Source of the DNA: Euglena gracilis
Taxonomy: Eukaryota; Euglenida; Euglenophyceae; Euglenales
Length of the DNA stretch: 64,000 nt
Direction of reading: 5' to 3'
NCBI GenBank assembly: GCA_039621445.1
Contig: CP154956.1
Span: 24,292,743-24,356,742 of the forward strand
The notes under the pieces are model-generated. The model had not been told where the DNA came from and searched no databases. It was given only the letters and a program-made list of their open reading frames with translations. The translations under genes were made by a program, and so were the position numbers. This document shows, one piece after another, positions 43,570-55,549 of the stretch (the first letter of the stretch is position 1; each line of letters starts with the position of its first letter).

Positions 43570-44330
43570 GTCCCCGACACTGCAGCCATGGTGGAGGATG
43601 AACCTCCCCTCACAGCGCCATTACCGTCGGTTTTGGAAGTGACACGGACGGAGACAGCAATCACAGTGGATATAACACCAACCGTGCCGGTACAGGATGA
43701 ACCTGTGCCAGCATCGGCAGCGCCACCTGAGGCACGGAATGAACCCGCACCTCAGCGCACAGCCACAATCACTGCACTGCAGTACCAAGTGCGTGGACAG
43801 TTGGACCCACAAACACACCTTTCACCATACGCAGTACGATGGTACAAATGTGCCATTACTCTGCGTCAACTGCCTTCCGGACCTTCTGGCAATCTGCGGA
43901 TGGCGCAGTACGCACAATCGTCCCAAGCGGCCCGAAGCCCCTGGAAGACTGTGGAACCCTGTACAAAAAGTACAAGGAGTTCCATAAGTACAGCAACATC
44001 AAGCTTGACGACTACCGCCACACGGGAATGGCCCGTGGGTGGCAAGTCGACAGCGAGGCAATACACCTTGCTGCTGAAGAAGCAGGGGTATGATTACCTT
44101 ACCTCTTGGAAACAAACGACCGGGAAAAGATACTTTGCATGCTGTTCACCACACAGGGTCTATCACAATGGCCGCCGGAAAATTTCGGTTTGAAATGGAA
44201 GGAGTGGTTTGGGAACGTATTACGTCCCCATACGGTCCGCGCGGAATGTGCGCATTACATGCCCATTAACTTCCACCCGGGGAATGCCCCGCAGGTGTCC
44301 TCCAATCACCCACGCTGCTGCTTGAGTAGC
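43570..44330 (+). pseudogene. Family-A ORF3 fragment, plus strand
   Basis: Open pieces in two frames. The conserved reading includes LEDCGTLYKKYKEFHKYSN, GWQVDSEAIHLAAEEAGV and RLPYLLETNDREKILCMLF, and HPGNAPQVSSNHPR near the end. All have counterparts on the minus strand at 22940-24470. No known domain recognised. Confidence 0.5.
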
Positions 44331-44349
44331 TCGTGGAGTGACTACTGCT

Positions 44350-46366
44350 ATTAGTGAGAGCAAACCCCCAAGTACGCGCCCGCCCAGCGACGTGCACCGC
44401 TCCGGCCATTCAGCCGAAGTGGGCTTCTCCACTAGCTCCTCTGTCGACGGGGTTTCCCCGGAAACAGGGAGCTTGAAGCGTAATACCTCAGGCGTGTGGG
44501 GTACCGTATCTCCTGGCAGTTTTTCCCGCGGAGCAGTTTGTACATAGTGAGTACGTAGTGAGTCAGGAACCTGGAAAGGGCGTCCTCTCACCTGTCGTTT
44601 ATTCTGGGCGCTGGGCAGCATCCGCCACGGTGTCCAGCATCACGACAGATGGGCTACGGCTTTCCCGTGCCGGTTCCTCAGGCAAAGGTTTTTCCTTGGA
44701 CATTGCAACCACCACCTCCTCCTCCGCTCCCGGAGTGGATTCGGTTGTGTGTAGATCTGCTGCAGACCGCGGTCCATTCTCGCTTCTGTAGCATTCCTGT
44801 GCATCTGCCAGGCGATGAATGCTTATACGTTCACTCATGTTCGAGTTGGGATAGTTTTACAAAACTGGCATTCCAGTTTGTACCTTTGTGGGTACGCGAG
44901 ATCCACGTCCACCACCTTGAACAGCGTGCCATGCATGCTGTCCAAGTGGGTTTGCATGTTGCGTGTAAACATTACCGCTGCCTGCACTTGGACATTCTCT
45001 TGCAGGGGGTAGTATTTACAATGTTTTCTCAGTGGTCCAACCGAATAGACGTGGTTGAAGATTTACTTCAACTGTCTGGACGAACGTCACTGCCTCTGAG
45101 CACTTTCCAAAAACATCGACGTACGATCGGCCATCCTGATCAGTAAAATACGCCGAAGTTCTGGCAGGGGTATACCAACCAGAACCACACCTCCTAGAAA
45201 CCGTCATCAGGTCCAGGACGACTTCGTCCGAATGAAGTTATTCCTCAAAAGCATGAAGTTCAGTGCTGTAGAAAAAACGCTTGCAGTGATCGTTCATACG
45301 ATTCTACACTACATCGAGAACCGCATCCGGTGGTCGGTGGATAACATTTCCTGCCTCCTTAAATCTCTGGAGATCGTTTTCGATCTCCAACCAGGTTTTT
45401 GCAAGGTAATTAAACACGAGTTCCATGTTATAATCCTTCGTCTTTTGCCAGGGGTCGGCGGCTTTTCCGCCTTTCCCTTCAGGGGGTCCGGCAGATTTTC
45501 TGCCTTTTCCTTGAGCTGGCCAGCCGGCTTTTCCGCCCTTGCCAGGTGGAGCTTTCCCACCTTTCTCTTGTCCTTTTCCTTTACCCTTACCCCTGCCTTT
45601 ACATTTACTCTACCCTTCGTGTTAGACAGCCATTCGCATGTCTCCCAGTAATCTCAGTCTTCTGGTCCTTCTGGTCTGTAGGTAGGGTAGTTAATAGACT
45701 CCGTGCTGGGGGTCCGAGCAAATTCTTGCTCGGAGTCCATTCCAGGATTCAAGTAAAACTGGTACGACCGGGGGTGGTCGGGTTTCCCGACGTCCCCGCT
45801 CTGCCGTCACATCTGGCGCCGGCGAGGTTTCCTCGTCAGCGTCGATGTGCATCGTCGCGGGCGGATTTTCCGACCTCGGCGAGCGTCGTCAGATCTTCCG
45901 GGCCGTGGTCGCGTTTGCCGGCGGCAGATGTAGCAGGCCGTGTTGGTGGCGATTCCGCCACAGCAACCGCCTGGTGTCTCACCGGTTGACCTGATCGTGG
46001 TGGAGGTGGCATGCCTGTGAGAGCCGCCACATCAGAATCATACTGGTGGCACTCCTCCATCGTCATCCCACAGTGCCTGTGTGAGGTGATCGGGTGCCGG
46101 GTTTCTGCTCATGCGCATCACCCGGTTCATCGTCTCCGCGTGCTGTGGATCATCGCATCAGCATACGGTGGGAGGCGACGAGGTCCAGATGGCTGAGATG
46201 ACCGCGCTTCCGCGGGCGTCGAGGTCATCCTGCTACTGCTGCTGGTTTCAGGGTTTCCCTTTCGCAGGCCGTGCAGGTGGCTGTGTACCGTATCGGTACA
46301 CATATTGGTCTGGGTGAGGGTGAGTGGTTGGTTGGTAAGGCGGTCATTGGCCTGGGTCCCTTCCAC
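44350..46366 (-). pseudogene. Family-A ORF2 (copy A2)
   Basis: Reading from 46366 down: ARSSQPSGPRRLPPYADAMI, then EECHQYDSDVAALTGMPPPP, the Lys/Gly-rich tract in shifted frames (45560-45440), CGSGWYTPARTSAYFTDQDG and DAQECYRS, ending PHTPEVLR near 44480. Many frameshifts. It shows that ORF2 is a stable part of the family, not a one-off capture. Confidence 0.6.
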
Positions 46367-46554
46367 CGGGCAGCAAGATCCCGCCAGTGGTCGGTACAGT
46401 AGTTGTGGTATGTTGTAGTGGGGTGTGCTCCTTTTACAAGAGTTGTAATCTCTGCTCCTTGACTATTGTCAAAAATCAAAAACTCCGGGAAAGAAAGATT
46501 GATTGTGAAACAATGATAAATAGAAAGAAAACAACATGGGTTTCCCATGTGTTC

Positions 46555-46839
46555 TCAAAAAATTGCACTGGAAACATTAATGTTATGGGTTTTATTCCAC
46601 GGCTTCCAATCTTGCTGGACATACCCAACAAAACTGGTTGCTGGCTCCCAAGTGTCCTCCTGGGGCCCATACCCTTTCCAGCGGACCTTCCAAAGGTGCA
46701 TACCTTTGCCGATTTTGTGATCGATAATTTTATTGACTACAAAATCGTCCATCTCAGATAATCTGGAACGGGGCTTAAAGTGTAGACACTGGATGGGTAT
46801 TCCATCCGGCGGTGTCAGGTATGGTTTGAAATCGTCCAT
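46555..46839 (-). CDS. Chromodomain, integrase C-terminus (A2)
   Basis: Open frame with FVVNKIIDHKIGKGMHLWKV followed by RWKGYGPQEDTWEPATSFVG, a clear chromodomain with the conserved W-KGY---TWEP core. It follows the integrase frame (47551-46849), with a break of a few bases near 46845. Confidence 0.9.
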   Translation of the reverse strand: MDDFKPYLTPPDGIPIQCLHFKPRSRLSEMDDFVVNKIIDHKIGKGMHLWKVRWKGYGPQEDTWEPATSFVGYVQQDWKPWNKTHNINVSSAIF

Positions 46840-46848
46840 ATGAACGTC

Positions 46849-47551
46849 CTAAACACCATTCGGCAATGCGACACTATATCGCCTGCTGGTACCTAGTCTT
46901 TCTACGATTTCGCAAGCGCCGAGCCAAATAGGGTCCAACTTGGAAGACTGCTTGCGAGTACGGCTATTCCGCACCCACACGGGGTCACCAGCACTATACA
47001 CAGGTGACTTGAAATTCTGTAAAAACCACTTACGTTTATTTTCATGAATTTCAGTGACTCGCTTCTGGACTGCAGAACGTAGATTTTCTACTTCCGCAAA
47101 CCAGGTCTCGCAACTGACACTCGTTCGGGCGGGTCTCTCCGAAGGGACATCCCCAATGGCCGGAGGGTCCCGTCCGAAAGCAAATTTATAGGGGGAGTGA
47201 GGTAAAACCAATCCCGGTAGGGTATTGATATAAAACAAAGACCATGGTAAGGACTGATATCCAGTGTCTGTGCGAGTCAGCCAGTGAAAGGCGAAGCATA
47301 TTCACGACAAATTTCACGGCTGCCTCGGCTCTACCATTGCCTTTGGGTGTATATATAATGGAAAAATGTTGCTCAATTCCCAGTAAACCGCACAAAGTGG
47401 TGAAAAAACGTGAATAATTCAAATGGTCTTGATCACTCACAATTTCATTCGGTAAATCCATTGAACAAATGCATTTCTTCAAAGTTAGTTGCCAAAATTT
47501 GGGCAGTCGACCCTGACTTCTGGCATGGAAGCACATATCCCAAATCACCAC
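46849..47551 (-). pseudogene. Family-A integrase core, RT-deleted copy (A2)
   Basis: Contains LPNEIVSDQDHLNYSRFF (second Asp), NGRAEAAVKFVVNMLRLSL (Glu), LPGLVLPHSPYKFAFGRDPP and GDPVWVRNSRTR-QSSKLDP. The first Asp region is missing, because the protease is joined directly to integrase at about 47528. Confidence 0.85.
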
Positions 47552-47732
47552 CGCACATGGGGGTGTTATCCGCGGTTTGAATTTTGATCGGTTTCCTGGC
47601 GCTTACCAAGAGAGGGGTCGGTGTCAACGCCAACCAAAAAAGTACTGCAATCCGACAACCAGTGTCAATTAAAATTGGAAATTTAGTGGAAAAAAATTGA
47701 ATGCAGCTTTCTGCTTGGACGAGTAATTCCAT
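47528..47732 (-). pseudogene. Family-A protease fused to integrase by deletion (A2)
   Basis: PILIDTGCRIAVLFWLALTP, then TADNTPMCGGDLGYVLPC, switching at once to the integrase SGSTAQILAT. Relative to A1, about 3.7 kb (protease end, RT, RNase H, integrase start) are gone. CCATGCC-type sequence lies at the joint. Confidence 0.8.
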
Positions 47733-48081
47733 TGGTGGTACGCAAAGTGAAGGGTTTGGCGGAAGTACGTTTGCTTGCCAACTTTCTCATGAACCCTTTC
47801 CTACTTTCACCAGCATTCCGAGCGGAAATGCGGAGTGTGGGGTAAGGGACCCGAAATATTTCCGGGTACCGACCGTGAAGGAGGATGTGCAGGGGCGGCA
47901 GGGTTGATCAGCTCCTACCTCCATCTGTTCATCAGCCCAGAGGTCCGTGCCTTCGGACCTCGGGCTCACCTACTCCAAGTCCGAACCGGCCGCATAGCCG
48001 GCAACGGACTGCTTGGTGGAATAGATGCAATTTTATGTGCGGACCGCCATCCGGTCCTCATTAAATTCCCCGTCCGAGGTC

Positions 48082-48927
48082 TTAACCCCCCCCACTGCCA
48101 GAAGCTGGAGTGTCCTCCTGCAAACAAGACATCTTGAAACCGACTTTGTGCCGGCTGGAGGAGTAACGACGGTTCTCGCGGCGCTTACCACGTTTTCCGT
48201 AGCCGGGCCGGGGGGAACGAGATCTGGGACATTTGGATGAGTGATGCTCCTTTGATCTGCAAAGTGAACAACGCAATTTGTGACAGGATTCCGGATAACG
48301 GGGAGAACGGTATTCCGTTCTACCGTCAAGCCGTCGTGGTGAACGGGTTTACCGTCGACCATGACTGGTGTACCGGTGTTTCCCCGGTGACTCGAGCGAG
48401 GAAGATGATCCACTTAGCGAACGAGATCGTGAAGGGTTCAATTCAGTTCGATTGAAATCCCGTTTCCTGGTAGAACGACCAGGTGACCGACCGCGAGGGG
48501 GACGGGTTTCCCGACCATCACGCGACGGTGACTTGGGCCTGCTACCGCCAAAGCTCTCCGAAGACCTTGAAGCGCCCGATTGACGCGAAAACGCCAAGGA
48601 ACCCGATCCCTGTGAGGAAGTCGAGCCCCTTGGACTCTGAATACGCTTTCGCGCATCGGGATTCGGGCATTCCCGAGACATGTAACCAGATTTGTTGCAC
48701 AAAAAGCACACTTTATCCGTGCCCTGGTCCGAAGAACGCTGATTGCGCGTTTTCGGTCCCGTGGTGGGTGATCTTGGTGACGTGGGTGATTTTTGCAACG
48801 CATTAACCGCACCCGCAGGGATTCCCGCGGTGGGATGCGTTTGAAAAGCGGACTGTATTTGTCCCAAAACTTTTGTGAGCTTGAGCTGTTTTAACACATA
48901 ATTCCAACTTTGGGCAAGAGTCTTCAT
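48082..48927 (-). pseudogene. Family-A gag zinc-knuckle region (A2)
   Basis: First knuckle CFLCNKSGYMSREC (His replaced by Tyr), second CSLCRSKEHHSSKC intact. Set in Arg/Ser-rich sequence (PPRGRSPGRSTRKRDFN). Two frames. Confidence 0.75.
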
Positions 48928-51900
48928 GCCCCGCCAACTCCTCGCGACGGATATCCTTCACGAGGGATGGTGTGAAATGCAAAAAAAGGAAAAACTGCAT
49001 CGAACTGTTCACACATTTGCTTCTAATTAAGTTTATCAACCTCAGAAGCAAGTGCTAACCATTCCATTGGAATTCCAAAGATCAATGGATTTCTATTTGT
49101 GATCCGGGGGCGCGCTTTGTCTCCATTTCTTTTCCAGGGTAATCCCGGTTACCAAGCTTGAGTTGGTTGAAGCGTATTGCACAACCAGGTCATCAAAGGA
49201 TACGCAATTACGCATCACCAACTGGCGTGCACGTTCTCTCTCCTCCCTCGGTAGGCAATCGACGAATTACGTCTTGACTACCTCGGGATTCGAGTCTTCG
49301 GTGGGTCCCTTGAGTGCCCAGTAGTACTCCCAATACCGAAAAGGCTGTCTCCACGTGGTTGGATCACCGTCCCATTGGGTTTTCACCTCGTTCGCGATTG
49401 CGGTGGTGCCCTTGACGTCTTTCTGAATAACCCGTTGAGGTCGTATTCAAGGTGGGTGGGTTAGGGAAATTCCTAACACCAAACACATTTCGCTAATTTT
49501 CTGCTCCAAGTGTGGCTTGTGCAGAATTTCCAGCGCCAAGTGTATGGTTGGCAGGATTTTCCTGCGGTAAACGCGAAAAATGTGGTGAAATTCTACCGGT
49601 GGGGCCGGTTTCCCGCCAAAACCCAATGTGTCTTCTGGCATTCCAGAACCGTTGGTTGCTGGTAAATCGCGAATGCGATACATGACCAATACCAGGTGGG
49701 GGTGTTAGCTCATTCCTAGCACAAGTCTGGAATGTTAAATTTCTTGGTGGAGACTCGAATTTTCGAGCGGTGGACCAATTTCCTCACCAAAAAGGTCCTC
49801 CGAAAAGTGGGTTGGTGGTTTGGGCAAGTGCAGGGGTGGTACAATTCGCGTTTTTGCGAGAGGTTACACCAAGTGTGTGGTGTATGTGGGAATTCCTACT
49901 CCAAAAATGGTATGTGGAGAACACGATTCCGGGACTTTTGGAATACTAACCGCAGCACTTACTGCGGTGTTCGGTGGGACAACCGGTACCGGAGTGGACA
50001 TGTTGCCCAAACTCGCGGACAAGTCATGCACCGTTTCTTCCAAATGTTGCACAAGCTGGAGTTAGCCGCAAATACGGTCAAGCTCAGTCTCCAAATGCCT
50101 AATGCGTTTGCGGTACCGATAAAAATCATCCAAGCGTGACAACTGTTCAGAAACCAAGTGTAGGTCTTGGACACATTTTCCTTGGGAATCCTCCACATTC
50201 CGGAGTTGTCACACAGGCGCTTTTACGGCATTAGAAATAAGGTGTAATTAGTGGGGTGTTTTGGTGCAGGTTTCCACGGTGGTGCGCGAATTTTTCCGCG
50301 ATTAGCTTTTCCAACGACGCAGGAAATTGGTCCATCCAAACAGGAAAATTCATCCTCAAAGGATCGGGCATTCCGATTCACAGATTTCTCAAGCTGGATC
50401 AAACTTGTACAAAATGATTGCAAGGTTTCCTTGTTTTCAACAATCATTTTGTCATAAAAGGTATGAAATTTCCGTGACGCGGATATCCAAGCACGCGAAA
50501 CATTGGGAAGTTAGCAAATTTCCGCTAATGTGGTGGAACAAGCTGCATCGGATTTGCAATTCCCCAATAGTGGCTTGAATACCACTAATGTCGGGAATTC
50601 GTTTGTAAAGTGCTGAAACGTGTTCCTGCAAACCGACAATGGTGGCATTAATACCACCAATGTCCGTTTGCAGTTGCTGGTGCGCGAAATCCAACCGTTG
50701 TGCGCAATACATGATTTTCGCATTCAGGGAGATTAATCCATCCTGATTTGCGGCACAATGGCATGATTTAGGCTCCAAGTGTAAACTTCATTCGTCTAAT
50801 ATCTGTATTTGTGTGCAGGGAACAAAATTGTCGTGCACTTTTGCTTGAAATTGCTTGAAATGCTCGATTTCCGGGCACAAATGCAAAAAACGTTGTTGGG
50901 CTTCTTCGAAAGAAGTGGTGAGTGTGGCAAAATGCTCAACCGCAACAAAGTTACCGACTTCCGGCATTTTTGGGGTGGCGTTTTGCGACTGTAACTGTTG
51001 CTGCAGTTGCAGTAGCAGTGTTGAACAAGATTCCACTTTTGCAAAAGGTGGTTCATACAATCCTGTACGTGCAGAAACTTGGATTCTTTCCGCGTTTCCG
51101 CCTCATGCAGTGTTTCACTCATTTGTTTGAAATTTTGTGGGAGTTGGATGCACAAAATACTGTCAACACTTTCTCTGAAATGCTGAAGGTCTTTCCCTGC
51201 GTTTTCAAAATTGTTTTGCAATATTTGCCGATCTCCTGAAAATAATTCCAGCAAAATTCCAGTTTGGTGATGACAATCCTTTGACTGTCCTCGTCAAACT
51301 GCAACACTTTGTCGAACATGTTTGCACATTCCGCAACACATTGCTGGACATGCAAAATTTTCTTGCTCGGCGGATGATGCGCTGGAAGTCAACAGAGAAT
51401 TCGGTAAACATCATCGGGGGTGAGGTTATCCCTCAAATCATCACCATAATCCTCCACAACGGAAACGGCACCGGTGATTTCCGGCGCCACCAGACGCATA
51501 TCTTGATTCCACGGCAATGCAGAGAAAACCGCAGGGTAATCCCGGCAATGCGTGATATGGTGTTGGGGGTGGTAATTGAGAGGGGGGGGGGTTGGAAAAA
51601 TCACGGTGGTTCCACCGAGTTGCACTCCAAAAGGCCCACCGGTGCTTCCACTGGGGCTCTTTTGGGTGTGAACAGAGGAAAGGGCACACACCCCTCACTT
51701 TGTTCATGGGTAACATGGGTAACCAAGTGTGAATGATCAAGGGGTTCATCCCCTCGCCACATCAAAGATAGGTGAATCGGGATGGAGAAAGGCATTTTAC
51801 CACCTACATCCCGGACAACCAATGACAATGATGATGAAGAATACTCATCGCCCCGTTGCAACAACAAAAGCGTTTCGCCTTGTGACAATTACAAATGGAT

Positions 51901-52105
51901 CGATGTGTGTTGGTGTGGTTGCTGCTTGGGGGGTCGGGGACTGCAACTAATTTCCTTTGAACCGTTCCAATCCCCCCGATCCTCCTCAAGATTGGTCAAT
52001 GAACTCATCAACAAGTCATAATCAAATTGAGGTTTGAGGGTTGTGCTTTGCATCTTTTGGGATGGACACAAAGGCAAAAACCCAAAAATTCACAAAGATA
52101 AGCAG
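48803..52105 (-). pseudogene. Family-A gag (A2), coiled coil and capsid, 5' truncated element
   Basis: Starts near 52053 (KMQSTTLKPQFDYDLLMSSL); homology to A1 stops at about 52105, so the 5' LTR and PBS are absent. Coiled-coil stretches (51254-50796), then HCAANQDGLISLNAKIMYCA at about 50720, showing the empty site of the element nested in A1. Capsid residues appear down to about 48900. Multiple frameshifts. Confidence 0.7.
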
Positions 52106-53150
52106 TTGAACAGGTGTCCCCGGAACCCGTCCTCGGGGTCCCCGGCGTAGGATCGATTTTCAAAAATTCCGTGGCCGTCAGCCACTCCTGGGTGCGTCGG
52201 CAGGTTTTCCCCTGATCCCCCCCGTGGACTGTCCCCCCCCCCCCGCAACCCGGAGGGCTCCAGTTCCCGTGGTCTCGGCACACGCCCCACCCTGCCCGGC
52301 CCCCTCGAGGGGAACCGGACACACCGAATGCAGGGGGTGGGTGGGCTCAGGTCCACCCCCCGGAGTGCTTTGGGCTGTTACTAGGAACGGGGTTAAACCT
52401 GGAATTTCCTCAACCTCGGCCCGTGGACTCCCTACTTGCTTTTCCCCTCCCTGATTCCCCGCTGTGTGCGTGCTTGTGCGCGCCAAGCCACACCACTTGT
52501 TCAGCTTGAACAGCACCAAGCAATTTGATTGCACAATTCAAAGTGACAATTGAAGTTTTGTGAGGTTATGGTGAAGATATGGGAGATGGAAGACGGAACA
52601 GAATATAGGAACAATGGGAAGACCCTGCAGAGGGGACAACGTGTTTTTTAAATTCTGTATTCTGCCCCCCCCCCGGACTTCGGCTCCGAACGAGCCTAAA
52701 TCAGGGGGGCAATTAATTCATTCTGACGCCCCCCCCCCCGATTTCGGCTCTGAACAGCCAAAAATCAGCCAGGGGAATTTACCCCATTCTGTTTTCTGTG
52801 CGGGGCTTCCCCCCCCCCAGTTCTGGGCTCTTGTCACCGAACTGGCTGGGGTGTTTATGTTTTGGGCTGAAACATTCTGGGAAAATATTTCTTCGCACAG
52901 CCCCCCCCCCCCCATCGTTGAGGGCTGACCCAGCCCGAAACGGTTGAGAGGAGGGATATTTTTTATGCCAACCGACTGTGGAAAATCCTCAAAATTTCTT
53001 CCCGAATTCTGGCTCTGTTCCCTGTCTGAAAACAGGAGAAAAAACCCCGGGGAGAAACTCTGAATTTCTTAATTTTTGATGTGAAGAATCTGTAAATTCT
53101 GCACAAACAAACCAAAAAAAGCCTGAAAAAAAAATGGGAAAAAAATGAGA
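52106..53150. other. No gene recognised; poly-C rich spacer
   Basis: GC-rich start (52106-52450), then unique DNA. CCCCCCCCCGATTTCGGCTCTGAA / GGACTTCGGCTCCGAA variants at 52666 and 52730 anticipate the minisatellites that follow. Confidence 0.4.
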
Positions 53151-53369
53151 AAATAAACTGTCACTGCCACAGCCACAGCCGTTCTCATCCTGATCGATTA
53201 AATTCCTGCCCCCCCCCAGGGTTTTCGGTTCGGTACAACCGTAAACCTGGTGGAGGTAAAAATGCATCAGCCACAGCCCAAATCTGTGGTTCTGGGTATT
53301 TTTGCTGCCCCACCCCCCCCCGGCCTGCCATCATCTGACCCAGGTTCGGGGATGTAGAGAGACAAAAAG

Positions 53370-53665
53370 AGCTGCCCCCCACCCCAGCCCAGAAATTGGC
53401 GTCCTTTCGGCCTGATTTCTGCTGGGAGAGAAAAAAATGCTGCCCCCCCCCCCAGTCCAGAAACTGGCATTCTTTCAGCCATATCTCGGCTGGTAGAGAT
53501 AAAGATGCTGCCCCCCCCCCCCAATCCAGAAATTGGCACTCTTTCAGCCATATTTCGGCTGGGAGAGATAAAAATGCTGCCCCCCCCCCCAGTCCAGAAA
53601 TTGGCTTCCTTTCAGCCATATTTCGGCTGGGAGAGGTAAAAATGCTGCCCCCCTCCCAGCCCAGG
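53370..53665. repeat. Poly-C minisatellite, about 65-bp unit, about 4.5 copies
   Basis: Unit: CTGCCCCCCCCCC, AGTCCAGAAATTGGC, then CTTTCAGCCATATTTCGGCTGG and GAGAGATAAAAATG. Copies begin at about 53374, 53440, 53508, 53577 and 53644 and vary at a few bases. Open frames across it are repeat by-products. Confidence 0.85.
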
Positions 53666-53998
53666 GCCTTCGGTTCTGCAAAACCAAAAACCTGGTGGAG
53701 GTCCATAATAAACTGCCCAGGCTGTAACCACTTAAAATTATTCCGGTGCTACTGAACGCCTGAACCTGGAGGTCAGCAACCCGGGTCACAGAGTGGACGA
53801 AACAACCCAAACGACTCCAAAACTGCTGGGTGAACCGTAAAAAAGAATCCATTAAAACAGCTTCACCTGGCCCATCTGAACATGCCAGATGGCTGTAAAT
53901 GACATCGGCCATTGGCTCCATGACGAACCGTGTCCGTCAACTGGAAACTCAACTGGCTGGGTCGAAAAAAAAGCTGTGTTTTCTGCTGCTCATCCAGC

Positions 53999-54195
53999 AC
54001 CTCCCCCCCCCGACCTGCCATCAGCCAGCCCAGGTCAGGGGGAAAAGAGCATTAAAAAAGTCTGCCCAGCCTACCCCCCCCCCGACCAGGTCAGGGGGAA
54101 AAGAGTTTTTAAAAAGTCTGCCCAGCCTGACCCCCCCCCGACCTGCCTTCGGCCTCGGCCAGCCCAGGTCAGGGGGAAAGAGTTTTAAAAAGAAA
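53999..54195. repeat. Poly-C minisatellite, GACCTGCC...CCAGGTCAGGGGGAAA unit, 3 copies
   Basis: CCCCCCCCCGACC, AGCCCAGGTCAGGGGGAAA and GAGTTTTTAAAAAGTCTGCC recur three times at 60-75 bp spacing. Confidence 0.75.
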
Positions 54196-54598
54196 TGTCT
54201 GACCGGCTCCCCCCCCCCAGCCCAGAATTCGGCAATACTTCCAGCCGCGTTTCTGCTGGGGAGGGATTGGCATCTCCCCCCCCCCCGACCTGACCACCAG
54301 CCCAGGTTTCAGGAGGAGGGGGAAAAAATAACCATTCTTTCTGCCCCCTAAACCCAGATTATCGGTCTACGGCCGTAAATCTGCGGTGGGGGTGATTTAA
54401 TGTTGTCCCCCCCCCGAATTCGGCCAGCCAGCCAAATTTTAGGGTTAGGAAAAAACATCTGGTCTGTCACACCCTGGATTCGGCACGAAACAGCCTTAAT
54501 TCAGGGTTTTATACCCCCCCCCCAGGTGTTGGCTGACAGCCGTAACCTGATGGGGAAAGAAACCCAAAAATCTCCGACATAAAAACTGGGCACTCCTT

Positions 54599-54869
54599 CT
54601 AGTATTGGGGCCCAGCCAGGGCTAGGTCCACAGCCGCAGAAAGCTGTGGAGTTCGCTGCAAAATCTGGACCAGCCACATACCCTGGCTGTCCGTTGCTTC
54701 CAACGGTCGCTGGTCCAATGACCATACGAACCTTGGTAAGCCTTGATAAAAAATCACCCTCGGCAGCAAATAATTCTCCGAAATTCCTGTGAATATTCCA
54801 TCCAAGCACAGCCGACTTAGTCGAGGGAGAATAAAAATACCCCACGATCAGCACCCCCCACCCCAGCAC
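54599..54869 (-). other. Exon-like minus-strand segment, unidentified
   Basis: Two overlapping frames look protein-like: KSAVLGWNIHRNFGELFAAE in one, and LPRFVWSLDQRPLEATDSQG with LSAAVDLALAG in the other. Similar isolated segments lie at 55270-55140 and 53920-53760. They could be exons of a gene whose introns are the poly-C minisatellites, as in KAS. No family recognised. Confidence 0.2.
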
Positions 54870-54924
54870 GGTTCTGCCAAATCATGCTCGGGTTGGGAAC
54901 CGGGGTTCGCAAACAAAAATAATC

Positions 54925-55145
54925 TGATCCCCCCCCCGTTCTGGCCCGTACACATCCAGAAACGAGGTTCAGGGGAAGAAATACCCCTGGGCTGCCCCCC
55001 CCCGTTCTGGCCCGAACACATCCAGAAATGGGGGTCCAGGGGAGGAAATACCCCAGGGCTGCCCCCCCCCCCGTTCTGGCCCGAACACATCCAGAAATGG
55101 GGGTCCAGGGGAGGAAATGCCCCAAGGCTGCCACCCCCCCTGCCC
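54925..55145. repeat. Poly-C minisatellite, CCGTTCTGGCCCG unit, 3 copies
   Basis: CCCCCCCGTTCTGGCCCG, ACACATCCAGAAA, GGGTCCAGGGGAGGAAAT and CCCC-GGGCTGC recur at 54928, 54996 and 55064, with 66-69 bp spacing. Confidence 0.85.
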
Positions 55146-55549
55146 GAGGCTGAACTCCTCACCACAGGGCCAGCGGAGAATGAAAATATTCTGAAAACCC
55201 AATCTGGGAGTGGATTGTTGCCATTACCACGCCTCAGGAAAAGGTTTTGGACCAGCCATCCGACTGACAGGCTCCTGAGACTCCTTGGTCCACGTTTTGA
55301 TACGGGTAGAGGCAGCACTGCACATTCAGTATAATTCACCACCGTTTGGGTCCCAAAGATCTTGCAAATTCTCAACACTGTCCACTAGACTTCGGGTCCG
55401 GCAATTCCATGCCGAGACTAGCCCCATTTGTAAATTGAACCTGCAAAAACAACAGGTGTTTTCCACCCCATCTCATGCAACCATTCTGCTAAATGGTCAC
55501 ATTTAGGGCATGGAGGAGGCAGCCTAGCCCCCATTTGCATTTCATTTTA

